Shown one piece after another: positions 1 to 10,465 of a stretch of DNA of 64,000 nt (position 1 is its first letter; each line of letters starts with the position of its first letter). This stretch comes from Limnobacter humi. Lineage in GTDB: Bacteria; Pseudomonadota; Gammaproteobacteria; Burkholderiales; Burkholderiaceae_B. Below the pieces are notes generated by a model that was not told the DNA's origin, ran no database searches, and saw nothing but the letters and a program-made list of their open reading frames with translations. The translations under genes were made by a program, and so were the position numbers. The stretch is from NCBI RefSeq assembly GCF_024518835.1, contig NZ_JANIGO010000003.1, forward strand, positions 248,001-312,000, in the 5' to 3' direction.

Positions 1-1405
1 AAGACCCCATGGCTGGGTCACGGCCAATTTTGGCCAGCGTCAGGGGCACTGCCACGCCAATCAGGGCAGCCACCAACAGGTTGAGCATCATGGCCAGCAT
101 CATCAGCACACCCAAGGTCAGTGCATTCGGTGTGCCAAAGTACAGTGCGAAAGCGGCAGACCCTGCCAACCCACCCCACATCAGGCCATTCAATCCCGCA
201 ATCGCAAACTCTTTCTTCATGAGCAGACGCAAATTGGCAGCGGTCACTTGGCCCAAGGCCAGCGAGCGGATCATCAACGTCATGGTCTGGTTGCCCGAGT
301 TGCCGGCGATGCCTGCCACAATCGGCATGAGGGTGGCGAGCGCAACCACTTTGGCAATGGTGCCCTCAAACGCATCAATCACTCGACTGGCAAAAAACGC
401 CGTGAAGAGGTTTACACCCAACCACAGCCAGCGGTTTTTGGCGGATTCCCAGACGGAGGCAAACAAATCCTCTTCCTCGCGCAAACCCGCTGAGGTCAAA
501 ATATCGGATTCGCTTTCCTCTCGGATCACGTCCACCACTTCATTCACGGTGAGGCGTCCAATCAGTTTGCCGGAAGGGTCCAGCACCGGGGCAGACACCA
601 GGTCGTAGCGTTCAAAGGCTTGGGCCGCTTCGGAGGCGTCATCCAGTGCAGACAACATCAGCACTTCCCGGCTCATCACCTCGCTCACCAGGGTTTCCGG
701 CTCATTGACCAGCAAGCGGTCCAACGGCAAGCTGCCTTTAAAATGATCAACCCGGTCCACCACAAACACCTGATCGGTTTGCTCGGGCAATTCGTCAAAA
801 CGGCGCAGGTAACGCAACACCACTTCCAGCGTCACATCGTCCCGAATGGTCACCATGTCGAAGTCCATGCGGGCACCGACGCTGTCTTCCGGGTAACTCA
901 TCGCGGCGCGCAACTGCTCGCGCTCTTCCAGGCTAAGGCTGCTGGCCAGTTTCTCCACCACATCGCGTGGCAGGTCAGGGGCCAGGTCCGCAATTTCATC
1001 AGCATCCAGCGACTCGGTGGCGGCGTACAACTCTTCGCTATCCATCGAGCGGATCAGCGTTTCACGCACTGAATCCGATAGCTCCAGCAGAATTTCGCCG
1101 TCCCGCTCTGAACGCACCAGCCCCCAAACCACCAAGCGGTCTTCAATCGGCAGGCTTTCCAGCACATAGGCCACATCGGCCGGGTGAAGCTGGTGGAGCT
1201 TTTGAGACAGTTCATTCACATGCTGTCGATGCACCAGCTCTTCCACCAACTTGTGTCGCTCGGGGTTTACATGCGGTTGCTGGTTGTGGACCACACTTTC
1301 AATCACCCGCTGTTTGCGCAACAACGCCTGCACATCCGCCAACGCTTTTTGTGCATCATCCAAATCGCGTGGGCTTTCAGGCTGGTCGTCCAGCGGAAAA
1401 TCCAT
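1..1405 (-). CDS. mgtE: MgtE-type magnesium transporter, C-terminus cut by window edge
   Basis: Inner-membrane Mg2+ channel/transporter of the MgtE family. The frame reads from ATG at 1405 and is still open at base 1, giving 468 codons, so only the last few tens of residues are missing. The order is as in the family: an acidic N-domain (about residues 30-150), a CBS pair (about 150-270, with RYDLVSAPVLD), then membrane helices with the signature GNSGNQTMT around residue 390. The start is supported by GGAGGAATT just upstream; the frame stays open further upstream into the next gene but with no good start. The gap to the antiporter gene upstream is only 77 bases, too short for a large Mg2+ riboswitch leader, so any Mg2+ control is probably through the cytosolic N/CBS gate. 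High confidence. Confidence 0.95.
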   Translation of the reverse strand, partial: MDFPLDDQPESPRDLDDAQKALADVQALLRKQRVIESVVHNQQPHVNPERHKLVEELVHRQHVNELSQKLHQLHPADVAYVLESLPIEDRLVVWGLVRSERDGEILLELSDSVRETLIRSMDSEELYAATESLDADEIADLAPDLPRDVVEKLASSLSLEEREQLRAAMSYPEDSVGARMDFDMVTIRDDVTLEVVLRYLRRFDELPEQTDQVFVVDRVDHFKGSLPLDRLLVNEPETLVSEVMSREVLMLSALDDASEAAQAFERYDLVSAPVLDPSGKLIGRLTVNEVVDVIREESESDILTSAGLREEEDLFASVWESAKNRWLWLGVNLFTAFFASRVIDAFEGTIAKVVALATLMPIVAGIAGNSGNQTMTLMIRSLALGQVTAANLRLLMKKEFAIAGLNGLMWGGLAGSAAFALYFGTPNALTLGVLMMLAMMLNLLVAALIGVAVPLTLAKIGRDPAMGS

Positions 1406-1482
1406 GGCCAATTCCTCCGAGTGGGCGGATTGGCCTTCGCGTGGGTCGGGGGACTGAGACTCTGTCAAAACACACTCACTGT

Positions 1483-2742
1483 TTACAGCAGCTGAAAGGC
1501 CAGAATGGCCACCACGGTGGGTGGAAATGCTGCAATGAACAAGCCGCCTGCACTGATGGCGCCATTGCTGAAATACGGTTTTAGAATGGCATAGCCCGCC
1601 GGGTTTGGCGCATTCGCGATCACGGTAAGGCCACCGCCGGTGACCGCACCTGCCACCAAGGCATATTTGAATTCAGGCCCGACACCTTCGACCAGCGAAC
1701 CCAGGTATGTGAGCGCCGCGTTATCGGTGATGGCGGTCAGTGCGGTTGCACCGTAGTACAGCGCTGTGGGGCTGAGCTTGGTGAGCACATCCTGCAGCCA
1801 CCAGGATTGCATACCGCCCAACACCACCAAGCCGGCCAGGAAGAAAGCGACCATGAGCCCCTCTTTCAAAATGAGGCGATCCTGATAGTCTTTGTACGCG
1901 GAAGCGTAGCCCAGGAAAAACAGGAACAAGCCCATGAAGACCGCTGCGTGGTGGGCAAATACCACCACACCCACCAAAAACAAGAGGTGCATGCCGATGA
2001 CCCAAACCGGCATGGTGTTCTCAGCCTTGTCCGCATCCGACACCCGAATGGCCGCTATTTCCTTGGCAAACAGCACGGTCACCACCATGGCATTCAAGAA
2101 AACAGCCAATGCGGCCTTCCAGCCAAAGGTGCTCAGCATGAATGACATGTCAAAGCCCCATTTGGCTGCCACCATCAACACGGGCGGTGCGGCGAAGGGG
2201 GTGAGTGTTCCGCCAATCGACACGTTGACGAACAGGGCACCCAAGGTGGCGTACATCAGCTTATTGCTCAAGCCCCGTGTGTAAAAGCGGTCACGCAGCA
2301 GGAAAGCGGCCAGTGTCATGGCGGCAGGCTCGGTGATGAAGGAGCCCATCAATGGCACAATCGACAGGGAGGTGACGAAATAGGCCACCTGCCGATTCAT
2401 CGGCAAGATGGACGCCAACCCGCGAACAATCATGCCAGCCAGCGTCAGGATGGGTTTGCTCGCTGCAATCACCATGATGGCAAATACAAACAAGGGCTCG
2501 GTGTAATTGCGCGTATCCAGATAGTGCACCGCTGCGTCATGGCCCTGCGCAAACGCCATGAACACCACCAGAACCATGGCCCAAAAACCAAACACAGCCT
2601 CCACTTCACCCAGCAGGTGCCACAAACCTGCATGGTTGGGCTGCGCATGTGCCAGCTTTTCGAAAAACTTGGTGGAGAAGGTGTGCAGCACGGCGATGGC
2701 AAACAGAGTGGCGCCGATGATGTCGATGGTGCTTGGATTCAC
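1483..2742 (-). CDS. Putative Na+/H+ antiporter (PF07399-like)
   Basis: Polytopic inner-membrane protein of 419 residues with about eleven hydrophobic segments, resembling the putative Na+/H+ antiporter family PF07399. Recognisable stretches are SFITEPAAMT (about residue 135) and GGTLTPFAAPPVLM (about 178), which look like re-entrant transport loops of the ion-transporter superfamily. The start codon is GTG at 2740-2742, just 22 bases after the pabBC stop, so it is probably cotranscribed with pabBC and with mgtE downstream. Coupling ion and substrate are inferred from the family only; a related carboxylate transporter is possible. Confidence 0.75.
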   Translation of the reverse strand: MNPSTIDIIGATLFAIAVLHTFSTKFFEKLAHAQPNHAGLWHLLGEVEAVFGFWAMVLVVFMAFAQGHDAAVHYLDTRNYTEPLFVFAIMVIAASKPILTLAGMIVRGLASILPMNRQVAYFVTSLSIVPLMGSFITEPAAMTLAAFLLRDRFYTRGLSNKLMYATLGALFVNVSIGGTLTPFAAPPVLMVAAKWGFDMSFMLSTFGWKAALAVFLNAMVVTVLFAKEIAAIRVSDADKAENTMPVWVIGMHLLFLVGVVVFAHHAAVFMGLFLFFLGYASAYKDYQDRLILKEGLMVAFFLAGLVVLGGMQSWWLQDVLTKLSPTALYYGATALTAITDNAALTYLGSLVEGVGPEFKYALVAGAVTGGGLTVIANAPNPAGYAILKPYFSNGAISAGGLFIAAFPPTVVAILAFQLL

Positions 2743-2764
2743 GGTGGGCGATCTCGCTGTGTGG

Positions 2765-4624
2765 TTATTGGACTGACGTGGGTACGGCGATCGTGGGGTA
2801 TGAAATCGCCACCCCCTGACCCACCACCTCGCGGACCGGGATCCACCCCCGAAGGCTGTTGATCAGCCAGACGGCCCGCGCACGCTGAAGGTCATTCTTC
2901 CGGAGCGACATTTCATGAATGGTATTGTGCTGCAAAAGGGCTTGGCGCAACACGCCCGCCAACAAATTGCTGCCTGGTTTGTTGGCTGGGGTAAACAAGG
3001 TTCCGTCCAGGTCCAGCACAATGTTGCAGCGGCAGGTCTCCAGCAGCAAGCCCTCCGCATTCCACAGCAATACATCGAACGCGCCATTGGCTTGCGCAAA
3101 TGCGTGGTCGTAATGCGGCCGATGGGTGGTTTTGTGCATCACAAAATCCGCCTGTGCCTCAAAAGGTGAATCTGCCAAGCGAAGGACCACACTGTCCGGC
3201 GTTGCGGGCATGGCATCACATTGCACGGTCAGGCGCCCCTCTGGGCTCAGCAACCAACGTCCCCGCCACTGACCGCTTGCATGCTGTTGAGCGGCTGTCG
3301 CCAAAACCTGGTGAACTTCCAGCGGATCCCACACGTAGCCGAAATGAACGGCAGATTGCCGCATTCGCTCAATGTGCAGGTGCTCCCGAGCCCAATGACC
3401 ATGGCTCAATGCCACGGTCTCCAGGATTTGAACCTCACAGGTTGACTGCCTCAGAAATACCGTTTTTTCCCACCACTCCCGATGCTCGGACTGCGCATTG
3501 GAGTACCAAGTGATACCACTGCCAACCCCGTACACCAAACCAAGCTCACCGTTTGCGCCCGATGGAGCAACCACTGGGTTCCACTGCACGGTCCGAATGG
3601 GTACGTTGAAATGGGCAGCGCCACCCGGGGCCAACACACCCAAGGCACCGCAATAAAACCCACGGGGTGCAGGTTCCCATTCGGCAATTCGCTTCATCGC
3701 CTGCGCTTTGGGTGCTCCGGTGACACTGCCGCACGGGAACAGGGCTGAGAAAACCGCCCGAAGCGGACAGTCGGCCCGGGTTTGTCCGATAATGGTGGAC
3801 GTCATCTGCTCCACCGTGGGCAATACCAAGATGTCGAACAACGACTGCACCTGTACGCTTCGAGGCAGGCAGACCCTGGCCAGGTCATTGCGCAGCAGAT
3901 CAACGATCATCACATTTTCCGCTCTGTCTTTGCTGGAATCGGACAAACGCCCGTCCTTCCACGCGGACAGATGGCTTTGGGCAGCCGTTGCACGGGTCCC
4001 CTTCATCGGCGAGGTGGTCAACCGGCCCTGCTCCCAGCGGAAAAACAGTTCTGGAGACAGGCTCAGAACAGCACCATCCGCATGCTCCAGAAAAAGGCTG
4101 TTGGCAGCGGGCTGTGCATTGAACAACTGGAGAAACAAGTTCCACGGTGAGTCCGCAGGAGCTGCTGCGGTCAAGCGCGTGGTCAGGTTGATTTGGTAGA
4201 ATTCACCAGCCGCAATGGCCTCGCGCGCCGCGCTGAACGCCGCATTGAATGCATCGGTGCGCTGCACATTGCACCAAGGGGTGGTTTTTATGGGCCTGGC
4301 AGGGTCCAAAAGCTCGGTCAGGCTCAAGGTGTGAACCTGATCGGCTTCATAGGCATGAAAAACAGCCAAAGGACCGGCATACCCGGCCGCCTGAACCGTG
4401 AATGCCGGGTCAAATGCGGGGGCCGCTTCGTACACGAGACCGCCCACCACCCACAAGCCTTGCTGAGCCCAGGTTTCAGCCTGATCCAGCGTCGGCATGA
4501 CGTCATGCAGTGTTCGTGCGGTACACACTTGCGCCGGTTTGCCTTGGGCCACACACAGTGCAGCAGGCAGAGATGGATCCAGCATGTGGGCATGCCAGGC
4601 GGCGGTGGGCTGCTTCACAGACAT
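2765..4624 (-). CDS. pabBC: Aminodeoxychorismate synthase component I fused to aminodeoxychorismate lyase
   Basis: Makes p-aminobenzoate for folate. The N-terminal ~370 residues are the chorismate-binding PabB domain and the last ~220 are a class IV PLP lyase (PabC). PMKGTRA carries the lysine that separates aminodeoxychorismate synthase from anthranilate synthase (which has PIAGT), and FPCGSVTGAPK is the family signature. In the lyase half, FVMHKTTHRPHYD holds the probable PLP lysine and ETCRCNIV the cofactor-binding loop. The 619-residue length fits known betaproteobacterial PabB-PabC fusions. The glutamine amidotransferase PabA is not in the window. It lies 77 bases downstream of the patatin-like gene on the same strand. 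Cytoplasmic. Confidence 0.93.
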   Translation of the reverse strand: MSVKQPTAAWHAHMLDPSLPAALCVAQGKPAQVCTARTLHDVMPTLDQAETWAQQGLWVVGGLVYEAAPAFDPAFTVQAAGYAGPLAVFHAYEADQVHTLSLTELLDPARPIKTTPWCNVQRTDAFNAAFSAAREAIAAGEFYQINLTTRLTAAAPADSPWNLFLQLFNAQPAANSLFLEHADGAVLSLSPELFFRWEQGRLTTSPMKGTRATAAQSHLSAWKDGRLSDSSKDRAENVMIVDLLRNDLARVCLPRSVQVQSLFDILVLPTVEQMTSTIIGQTRADCPLRAVFSALFPCGSVTGAPKAQAMKRIAEWEPAPRGFYCGALGVLAPGGAAHFNVPIRTVQWNPVVAPSGANGELGLVYGVGSGITWYSNAQSEHREWWEKTVFLRQSTCEVQILETVALSHGHWAREHLHIERMRQSAVHFGYVWDPLEVHQVLATAAQQHASGQWRGRWLLSPEGRLTVQCDAMPATPDSVVLRLADSPFEAQADFVMHKTTHRPHYDHAFAQANGAFDVLLWNAEGLLLETCRCNIVLDLDGTLFTPANKPGSNLLAGVLRQALLQHNTIHEMSLRKNDLQRARAVWLINSLRGWIPVREVVGQGVAISYPTIAVPTSVQ

Positions 4625-4701
4625 GGCGATTGCATCAAAACTGGAAAGACGGGCTATTGTAGCCTGTTGGACCCAAGGTGACGCCGGGCGTTCCGTCGCT
4701 T

Positions 4702-5901
4702 TTACGGATGTTGCCCCAGTCGGAAAAACGCAAAGACCTCGTCGCGCTTGGCAATCGTGTCTGCAATGCCCATGCGAATCAATTCGCGGGTGTAATTGCC
4801 CTCAAACAGCAGGTAACTGGCCAGCGAGGAGCCGCCCGCTTCAGTGGCCCCCAGAGCCGACAGCATGGTTCGTACTGGCCGAGGCAAGTCATTGGTGTGC
4901 TTGGCTGCAATTTCGTCGATGCGGGCACTGGGCGAAATCACCAACAGGTCAATCGGTTTGAGCGCACTTTGGGTGGCGGTTTCCGGCGGCAACAATGACA
5001 ATGTTTTGTTGACACGACTCAGGCGCTCGATATCGCTGGAAAGGCTGTCCAGAAAAATGGAAGCCATGGCATGGCCCGCAATTTGGGCCAGACTGGGATA
5101 CGCCATTTGCATCTCGACGGCGGCTGTGTGATTTTTGGCCTCTTGACTCGAGCCGATGACCATGACCCGATTGGCTCCCAGGTGAATGGCGGGGCTGATG
5201 GGGGCCAGTTGCCGCATGGCACCATCACCAAACCATTCCAGAGCACCCTCCATGTCCAGACGGACCGACGGAAACACAAACGGAATGGCAGCAGAAGCCA
5301 GCAAATGTTCCACCGTGATGCGGGTTTGAACAGCGACCCGCTGGGTTCGTATCCAAGGCTCCAAGGCCTTCTGGGTTTGAAAAAATGTCACGCTTCGACC
5401 GCTGGTGTAACTGGACGCTGCCACCGCCAGGGCATGAATGTGACCGCTTTCCAGCGCCTCATCCAAGCGGCGAAAATGGAGCAACTGATGCAGCAAGTCG
5501 GTCAGTGGACTATTGTCGAGCAGCGACTTGGGGCGCTTGCGCAGCATCCAGCCAATCGACAAGGCGGATAGCCAGCGTGCGCCCGTGCGAATGATGCCCA
5601 AGGAATCAGAACGGAAAACCTGTTCAGACCGAAAGTTTTCCCACACCCGCATCATGCGGTCGGTGGACTGGTAGAAGTTGCGGCCACAGCAGGTCAGCGC
5701 GGCCGCATTGATGGCACCCGCAGAAGTGCCGCACAAAATCTTGAAGGGGAAGTCCAGTTCGCTGCGCTTTTCCTGCGCGAACCACTTGGCCAGCTGGTGC
5801 AGCACACCCACTTGATACGCTGCGCGCGCCCCACCGCCCGACAACACCAATCCAGTGATGTCTTCGGCAGGCTCTGTGTGCAGGTGCAGGGTTTCGCTCA
5901 T
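4702..5901 (-). CDS. Patatin-like phospholipase
   Basis: Predicted Ser-Asp dyad lipid acyl hydrolase of the patatin family (PF01734). The oxyanion loop LVLSGGGARAAYQVG is near residue 20, the nucleophile motif GTSAG near 65, and the catalytic Asp in FGDGAMRQLAP near 230. No signal peptide or membrane segment is visible, so it is probably cytoplasmic or peripheral on the membrane. ATG at 5901 gives 399 residues; an in-frame GTG at 5916 would add five. Neither has a strong ribosome-binding site. It lies between maeB and pabBC on the same strand with short gaps. The physiological lipid is unknown. Confidence 0.9.
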   Translation of the reverse strand: MSETLHLHTEPAEDITGLVLSGGGARAAYQVGVLHQLAKWFAQEKRSELDFPFKILCGTSAGAINAAALTCCGRNFYQSTDRMMRVWENFRSEQVFRSDSLGIIRTGARWLSALSIGWMLRKRPKSLLDNSPLTDLLHQLLHFRRLDEALESGHIHALAVAASSYTSGRSVTFFQTQKALEPWIRTQRVAVQTRITVEHLLASAAIPFVFPSVRLDMEGALEWFGDGAMRQLAPISPAIHLGANRVMVIGSSQEAKNHTAAVEMQMAYPSLAQIAGHAMASIFLDSLSSDIERLSRVNKTLSLLPPETATQSALKPIDLLVISPSARIDEIAAKHTNDLPRPVRTMLSALGATEAGGSSLASYLLFEGNYTRELIRMGIADTIAKRDEVFAFFRLGQHP

Positions 5902-5944
5902 AAAGCCATTCTGCACCTGTACACCAACGGGCGATAGATCGAAC

Positions 5945-5962
5945 AGCCCGACAATGCGGGCT
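5945..5962. terminator. Weak hairpin between maeB and the patatin-like gene
   Basis: AGCCCG and CGGGCT form a 6-bp stem around a 6-base loop. The T-rich tail (TATTTT) is on the plus-strand side, whereas the neighbouring genes are on the minus strand, so termination after maeB is only possible, not clear. Confidence 0.3.
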
Positions 5963-5989
5963 TATTTTGATGCTTAATTTGACATGCTG

Positions 5990-8305
5990 TTAAAGCGCAC
6001 TGACCCGTTCAGAGTTGGAATCCAGCACAGCAAGCGCCGTCATGTTCACGATTCGGCGAACGGTGGCCGATGCGGTCAGAATGTGGACCGGCTTGGCGGC
6101 ACCCAACAATACTGGACCCACAGCAATGCCATTGCCCGCGGCGGTTTTTAGCAAATTGTAGGCAATGTTGGCCGCATCAATGTTGGGACAAACCAGCAAA
6201 TTGGCCTCGCCGGTGAGGTTGGAACCACTGAAAATGGTGTTGCGAACCGACTCGTCCAACGCACAATCACCGTGCATTTCACCGTCCACTTGCAGCCAGG
6301 GCGCTAGGTCGCGAAGTTTCTGCAAGGCTTCACGCATCTTGACTGCCGATGGCTGATTGCTGGAACCGAAGTTGGAATGAGACAGCAACGCCGCCTTGGG
6401 TTCAATGCCCAAGCGCAGCATTTCTTCTGCGGCCATCAAGGTGATTTCGGCAATTTGATCAGCCGTCGGGTCGTAATTCACGTGGGTGTCCACCAGAAAC
6501 ACCTGACGATTGGGCAACATGAGACCGTTCATGGCGCCATAGGTGTTGCAACCCGTGCGCAAGCCAATCACCTGGTCCACGTAATGCAGATGCAAGGCAT
6601 GCGTGCCAAAGGTGCCACAAATCATGGCATCTGCCATCCCTTTGTGGATCATCAATGAGCCAATCAAGGTGTGCCGGCGGCGCGTTTCGATTTTGGCATA
6701 GGCCTCGGTCACCCCCTTCCGCTTGGTCAGGTCGTAATACGTGCCCCAGAATTCCTTATACCGCTCATCGTATTCCGGGTTGATGAGGTCAAAATCTGCA
6801 CCCGCCTTGATGCGCAATCCGAAGCGCTCCAGACGGCGCTCAATCACCGCCGGGCGCCCAATCAGGATGGGCTTGGCAATGCCCTCATCCACCACCACCT
6901 GCACGGCGCGCAGCACGCGCTCGTCTTCCCCTTCCGCAAACACCACGCGGGAAGTCTGGGGTGTTTCCTGCACGCAGCGCTTGGCCACAGCAAAAATCGG
7001 CTTCATGAAAGTGCCGGAGTGGTACACAAACTGCTGGAGTTGATCCTTGTAGGCTTCCAGGTTCTCAATCGGGCGTGTGGCCACACCACTGTCCATGGCT
7101 GCTTTGGCCACCGCCGGTGCAATGTGAACGATCAGGCGAGGGTCAAAGGGTTTGGGGATAAGATACTCACGACCAAAACTGAGGTTCTGTGTGCGGTAGG
7201 CAGAGGCCACCACGTCGGATTGCTCTTTGCGAGCCAGCTCGGCCACAGCGCGCACCGCGGCAATTTCCATGTCCTTGGTGATGGTGGTTGCGCCGACATC
7301 GAGCGCCCCCCGGAAAATGAAAGGGAAGCACAGCACGTTATTGACCTGGTTGGGATAATCCGTGCGGCCAGTGCACATGATGGCGTCAGAACGCACCTCA
7401 TACACCTGCTCGGGCAGAATTTCGGGCGTGGGATTGGCCAATGCCAAAATCAGGGGTTGGGGGGCCATGGCCTTCACCATGTCCTGTTTCAACACCCCAC
7501 CGGCCGACAAGCCGAGAAACACGTCGGCACCGGCCATCACGTCCGCAAGCTTGCGGGCATCGGTTTCTTGGGCGTATTGGGCTTTGTCTGGGTCCATGCC
7601 CACTTCGCGACCTTTGAACACCACGCCATCAATGTCAGTCACCCAGATGTTTTTGCGAGGCAAGCCCAACTCAACCAGCAGGTCCAGGCAGGCCAACGCT
7701 GCAGCGCCCGCACCCGAAGTGACCAGTTTGACTTCATCAATTTTCTTGCCAATGACTTCCAGGCCGTTGAGCACGGCGGCACCCACCACAATGGCCGTGC
7801 CGTGCTGGTCGTCGTGAAATACGGGAATATTCATGCGGTCGCGCAGCGCACGCTCAACCTTGAAGCAGTCGGGCGCCTTTATGTCTTCCAGGTTGATACC
7901 GCCAAACGTGGGTTCCAGCGAGGCAATGATTTCAATCAGCTTGTCCGGGTCTGTTTCATTGATTTCAATGTCGAACACATCAATACCCGCGAATTTTTTG
8001 AAGAGCACAGCTTTGCCCTCCATCACTGGCTTGGCCGCCAACGGGCCGATGTTGCCCAAACCCAGCACAGCGGTTCCATTGGTGACCACCCCCACCAAAT
8101 TGCCACGGGCGGTGTAACGCACCGCTGTGGATGGATCCTGCTCGATTTCTTCGCAAGCGGCGGCAACCCCTGGCGAATAGGCCAAAGCGAGGTCGCGCTG
8201 GTTCACCAGGCTTTTGGTGGCGGCAATCTGCAATTTGCCGGGTTTGGGAAATTCGTGATATTCCAAAGCAGCCTGACGAAAGCGCTGATCCATCGGTTGA
8301 GCCAT
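5990..8305 (-). CDS. maeB: NADP-dependent malic enzyme with C-terminal phosphotransacetylase domain
   Basis: Oxidatively decarboxylates malate to pyruvate with reduction of NADP+. It is 771 residues, the usual length for MaeB hybrids. The malic enzyme N-domain begins with [13 protein letters not shown] (about residue 40) and contains [11 protein letters not shown] (about 160); the NAD(P) domain follows to about 420. The C-terminal ~330 residues match phosphate acetyltransferase but in this hybrid class normally serve a regulatory role (acetyl-CoA sensing). The ATG at 8305 fits the family start, with a purine-rich stretch (AAGAGAAGA) upstream and a TATAAT box at 8346-8341 on the minus strand. 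It is divergent from an aminotransferase. Confidence 0.96.
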   Translation of the reverse strand: MAQPMDQRFRQAALEYHEFPKPGKLQIAATKSLVNQRDLALAYSPGVAAACEEIEQDPSTAVRYTARGNLVGVVTNGTAVLGLGNIGPLAAKPVMEGKAVLFKKFAGIDVFDIEINETDPDKLIEIIASLEPTFGGINLEDIKAPDCFKVERALRDRMNIPVFHDDQHGTAIVVGAAVLNGLEVIGKKIDEVKLVTSGAGAAALACLDLLVELGLPRKNIWVTDIDGVVFKGREVGMDPDKAQYAQETDARKLADVMAGADVFLGLSAGGVLKQDMVKAMAPQPLILALANPTPEILPEQVYEVRSDAIMCTGRTDYPNQVNNVLCFPFIFRGALDVGATTITKDMEIAAVRAVAELARKEQSDVVASAYRTQNLSFGREYLIPKPFDPRLIVHIAPAVAKAAMDSGVATRPIENLEAYKDQLQQFVYHSGTFMKPIFAVAKRCVQETPQTSRVVFAEGEDERVLRAVQVVVDEGIAKPILIGRPAVIERRLERFGLRIKAGADFDLINPEYDERYKEFWGTYYDLTKRKGVTEAYAKIETRRRHTLIGSLMIHKGMADAMICGTFGTHALHLHYVDQVIGLRTGCNTYGAMNGLMLPNRQVFLVDTHVNYDPTADQIAEITLMAAEEMLRLGIEPKAALLSHSNFGSSNQPSAVKMREALQKLRDLAPWLQVDGEMHGDCALDESVRNTIFSGSNLTGEANLLVCPNIDAANIAYNLLKTAAGNGIAVGPVLLGAAKPVHILTASATVRRIVNMTALAVLDSNSERVSAL

Positions 8306-8340
8306 ATAATCTTCTCTTCGCGGTTAACGACCAATCCGGA

Positions 8341-8346
8341 ATTATA
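8341..8346 (-). promoter_or_regulatory. Candidate -10 box for maeB
   Basis: A perfect TATAAT on the minus strand 36 bases before the maeB ATG. No good -35 hexamer is visible at 16-18 bases (the best is AATACA), so it may depend on an activator. Confidence 0.4.
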
Positions 8347-8427
8347 GGTGCAGGCCATAGGGCTGTATTTAGGGGTTTCCACAAAAGGCCCAACTTCCGC
8401 AGAACCCATGCTTCCGGTGCACTCCAC

Positions 8428-9603
8428 ATGCAGTCCTCATTAAGCCATCAAATTGCCCCATTTCACGTCATGGAACTGGTGAAGCAGGCCGACGCGCTGG
8501 CCCTACAGGGTCACCCGGTGATTCATCTGTCGATTGGCGAACCTGATTTTGGAACCCCACCCCCAGTGCTGGAGGCCTATGGTGCTGCGCTGCAGGCACA
8601 CAAAACCCGTTACACCGCAGCCTTGGGGCTGATGCCCCTGCGCGAGGCGATTGCGGTTTTTTATCAACAACAGTTTGACGTTGCGGTAAACCCCCAACAA
8701 ATTGTGGTGACCTCCGGAGCCTCCGCTGCCCTGCAATTCGCTTGCCTGGCCCTGCTAAACCCTGGTGATGAGGTCTTGCTCAGTGACCCCGGGTACCCGT
8801 GCAACAAAACATTTGTGCAAGCAGCTGGCGCTCAACCCCGGTTTGTTCAAACAACGCCTGAGCAGGGCTTTCAGCCCACCGTTGGCGACATCATGGCTGC
8901 CTGGCAGCCACACACCCGTGGGGCATTGCTGGCATCGCCAAACAATCCGACGGGTACGCGCCTGAATCCTGTTGTGGCTCAGCAAATCAATCAGGCGATT
9001 GCTGAACGTGGCGGCTTTCTGATCATGGACGAGATTTATCAGTCTCTATGCTATGGTTCGCCGGCCCGCAGCATTTTGCAAACCGTCGGCCTACCCGATG
9101 AACACAATCGCTTGTTGGTGATCAACAGTTTCTCAAAGTATTTCGGAATGACCGGGCTGCGGCTGGGCTGGATGGTGGTGCCCGAGTATTTGCTGGGAGG
9201 GGTGGAGAAACTGGCACAAAACCTGTCGATTTGCCCACCGGCACCCGCCCAATGGGCAGCGCTGGCCTGCTTTGAACAACGCACACTGGACCTCTGCGAA
9301 GAACGTCGACAGGTGTTGGGGCAACGTCGGGATTTTCTGCTTCACGCGCTGCCCAAGGCTGGCTTGCAGGTGGACACCTCGCCTGATGCTGCTTTTTACC
9401 TGTATGTCAGAACACCCATGGACAGCGACGCATACTGTAACCGCTTGTTAAACACCCACTGGGTGTGCGCAGTGCCGGGCAAGGACTTCTCTCCCATGCG
9501 GGGCCATGAGCGGATGCGGCTGTCATATGCCAACAGCCTGCCCAACATTGAACAGGCCGTTGAACGCATTTATGCCTTCAACAAAACCATGGGAATGGTC
9601 TAA
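8428..9603 (+). CDS. PLP-dependent aminotransferase, class I/II
   Basis: Fold type I aminotransferase of the AspC/AlaA-like group, 391 residues. Family marks are IGEPDFGTP near residue 40, the aromatic-stacking and phosphate-binding region VTSGASAALQFA near 95, SPNNPTGT near 173, and the Schiff-base lysine in NSFSKYFGMTGLRLGW near 235. The start at 8428 places IAPFHVMEL near residue 10, as in homologues; an in-frame ATG at 8470 is too far in, and the longer upstream frame overlaps maeB. The substrate cannot be told from sequence; aspartate, alanine or an aromatic amino acid are all possible. It is divergent from maeB, which hints at malate/pyruvate-linked metabolism but proves nothing. Confidence 0.92.
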   Translation: MQSSLSHQIAPFHVMELVKQADALALQGHPVIHLSIGEPDFGTPPPVLEAYGAALQAHKTRYTAALGLMPLREAIAVFYQQQFDVAVNPQQIVVTSGASAALQFACLALLNPGDEVLLSDPGYPCNKTFVQAAGAQPRFVQTTPEQGFQPTVGDIMAAWQPHTRGALLASPNNPTGTRLNPVVAQQINQAIAERGGFLIMDEIYQSLCYGSPARSILQTVGLPDEHNRLLVINSFSKYFGMTGLRLGWMVVPEYLLGGVEKLAQNLSICPPAPAQWAALACFEQRTLDLCEERRQVLGQRRDFLLHALPKAGLQVDTSPDAAFYLYVRTPMDSDAYCNRLLNTHWVCAVPGKDFSPMRGHERMRLSYANSLPNIEQAVERIYAFNKTMGMV

Positions 9604-9613
9604 GGTCTAAGCA

Positions 9614-10465
9614 TCAACCTTCGAAGTGGGTGGCCACTTTGGTGACACCCGCTTTTTCATCCGCCTCGCGTGCTGCCACCAGTCGGCCAGTGCGATATAC
9701 GGAGTCAATTTTGGCCTTGATACCCAAGACCTTGGCGGGATAACCGTTGTCATTGCCAGACACGGCAGCGCCCACATACCAACGCAATCCGGTTTGAATC
9801 GATCCGGTGCGACGGGTGTATTCGTGAATGATCTGAGCGCCCACACGCATGTTGTGTTCAGGATTCAGGGCAGACCAATCGCCCGGGGAAATTTCTTCGA
9901 ATTTGTCCTTGTGGATTTTGGGCATGATCTGCATCAAACCCTTGGCACCGACCGGACTGGCAGCAAACGGATTAAAACCCGACTCCACCGCAACCACAGC
10001 CAGAATCAGCGTGGGCTCCACCTGCTCCTCCCGCCCCACTTTGTAAGCCAGGCGAACAATTGTTTCCAGCGCCTCAGAGGACACTCGGTAACGCTCGGAC
10101 AGGTATTCGACAACCTCTTTCTGGCCAGGATTCAATGATTTGTGTGTTTCGGCAACGCTGTATTTGGCCGGAATCAAATTGAAAGCCACTTTTGCAGGCT
10201 GAACGGCGGGCGCATTGAGCTGCGCATCTGGATTGACCAATCCGGTACTGACCATGTCAATCTGATTCGCAAACACCGCCTGGACAGGCTCAGAGAAAAA
10301 CACCTTGTTGCGGAATTCCGGGTTGACGGCCATTGCGGTGGCTGTACCAGCACCCAGTAACACCGATGCGATGCCCAGCAAGGACATCCAGTTGCGAACT
10401 TTTTTAAACGCTTTGATCTGACCTTCATTCAACTCAACGGTCAGAAACGTATCGTACTGCTTCAT
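9614..10465 (-). CDS. Membrane-anchored lytic transglycosylase (SLT family)
   Basis: Cleaves peptidoglycan glycan strands to 1,6-anhydro-muropeptides. From ATG at 10465 it is 283 residues. A short cytoplasmic head (about 25 residues) is followed by one uncleaved-looking hydrophobic segment (LLGIASVLLGAGTATAMAV), and the C-terminal SLT domain starts near residue 120. The catalytic glutamate is in AVESGFNP and the family motif GLMQIMP follows. The start is fixed by AAGGAGGT immediately upstream; an ATG nine codons earlier lacks this. It faces ubiD across a 410-base gap holding paired palindromic sequences. It fits with the wall-recycling genes elsewhere in the window (amgK, murU), which use the products of such enzymes. 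Confidence 0.9.
   Translation of the reverse strand: MKQYDTFLTVELNEGQIKAFKKVRNWMSLLGIASVLLGAGTATAMAVNPEFRNKVFFSEPVQAVFANQIDMVSTGLVNPDAQLNAPAVQPAKVAFNLIPAKYSVAETHKSLNPGQKEVVEYLSERYRVSSEALETIVRLAYKVGREEQVEPTLILAVVAVESGFNPFAASPVGAKGLMQIMPKIHKDKFEEISPGDWSALNPEHNMRVGAQIIHEYTRRTGSIQTGLRWYVGAAVSGNDNGYPAKVLGIKAKIDSVYRTGRLVAAREADEKAGVTKVATHFEG

Noticed and set aside
6671-8347. Long plus-strand open frame (558 codons) opposite maeB
   Set aside because: It is the antisense of a well-conserved gene; its protein is rich in His, Gln and Arg and has no family resemblance.
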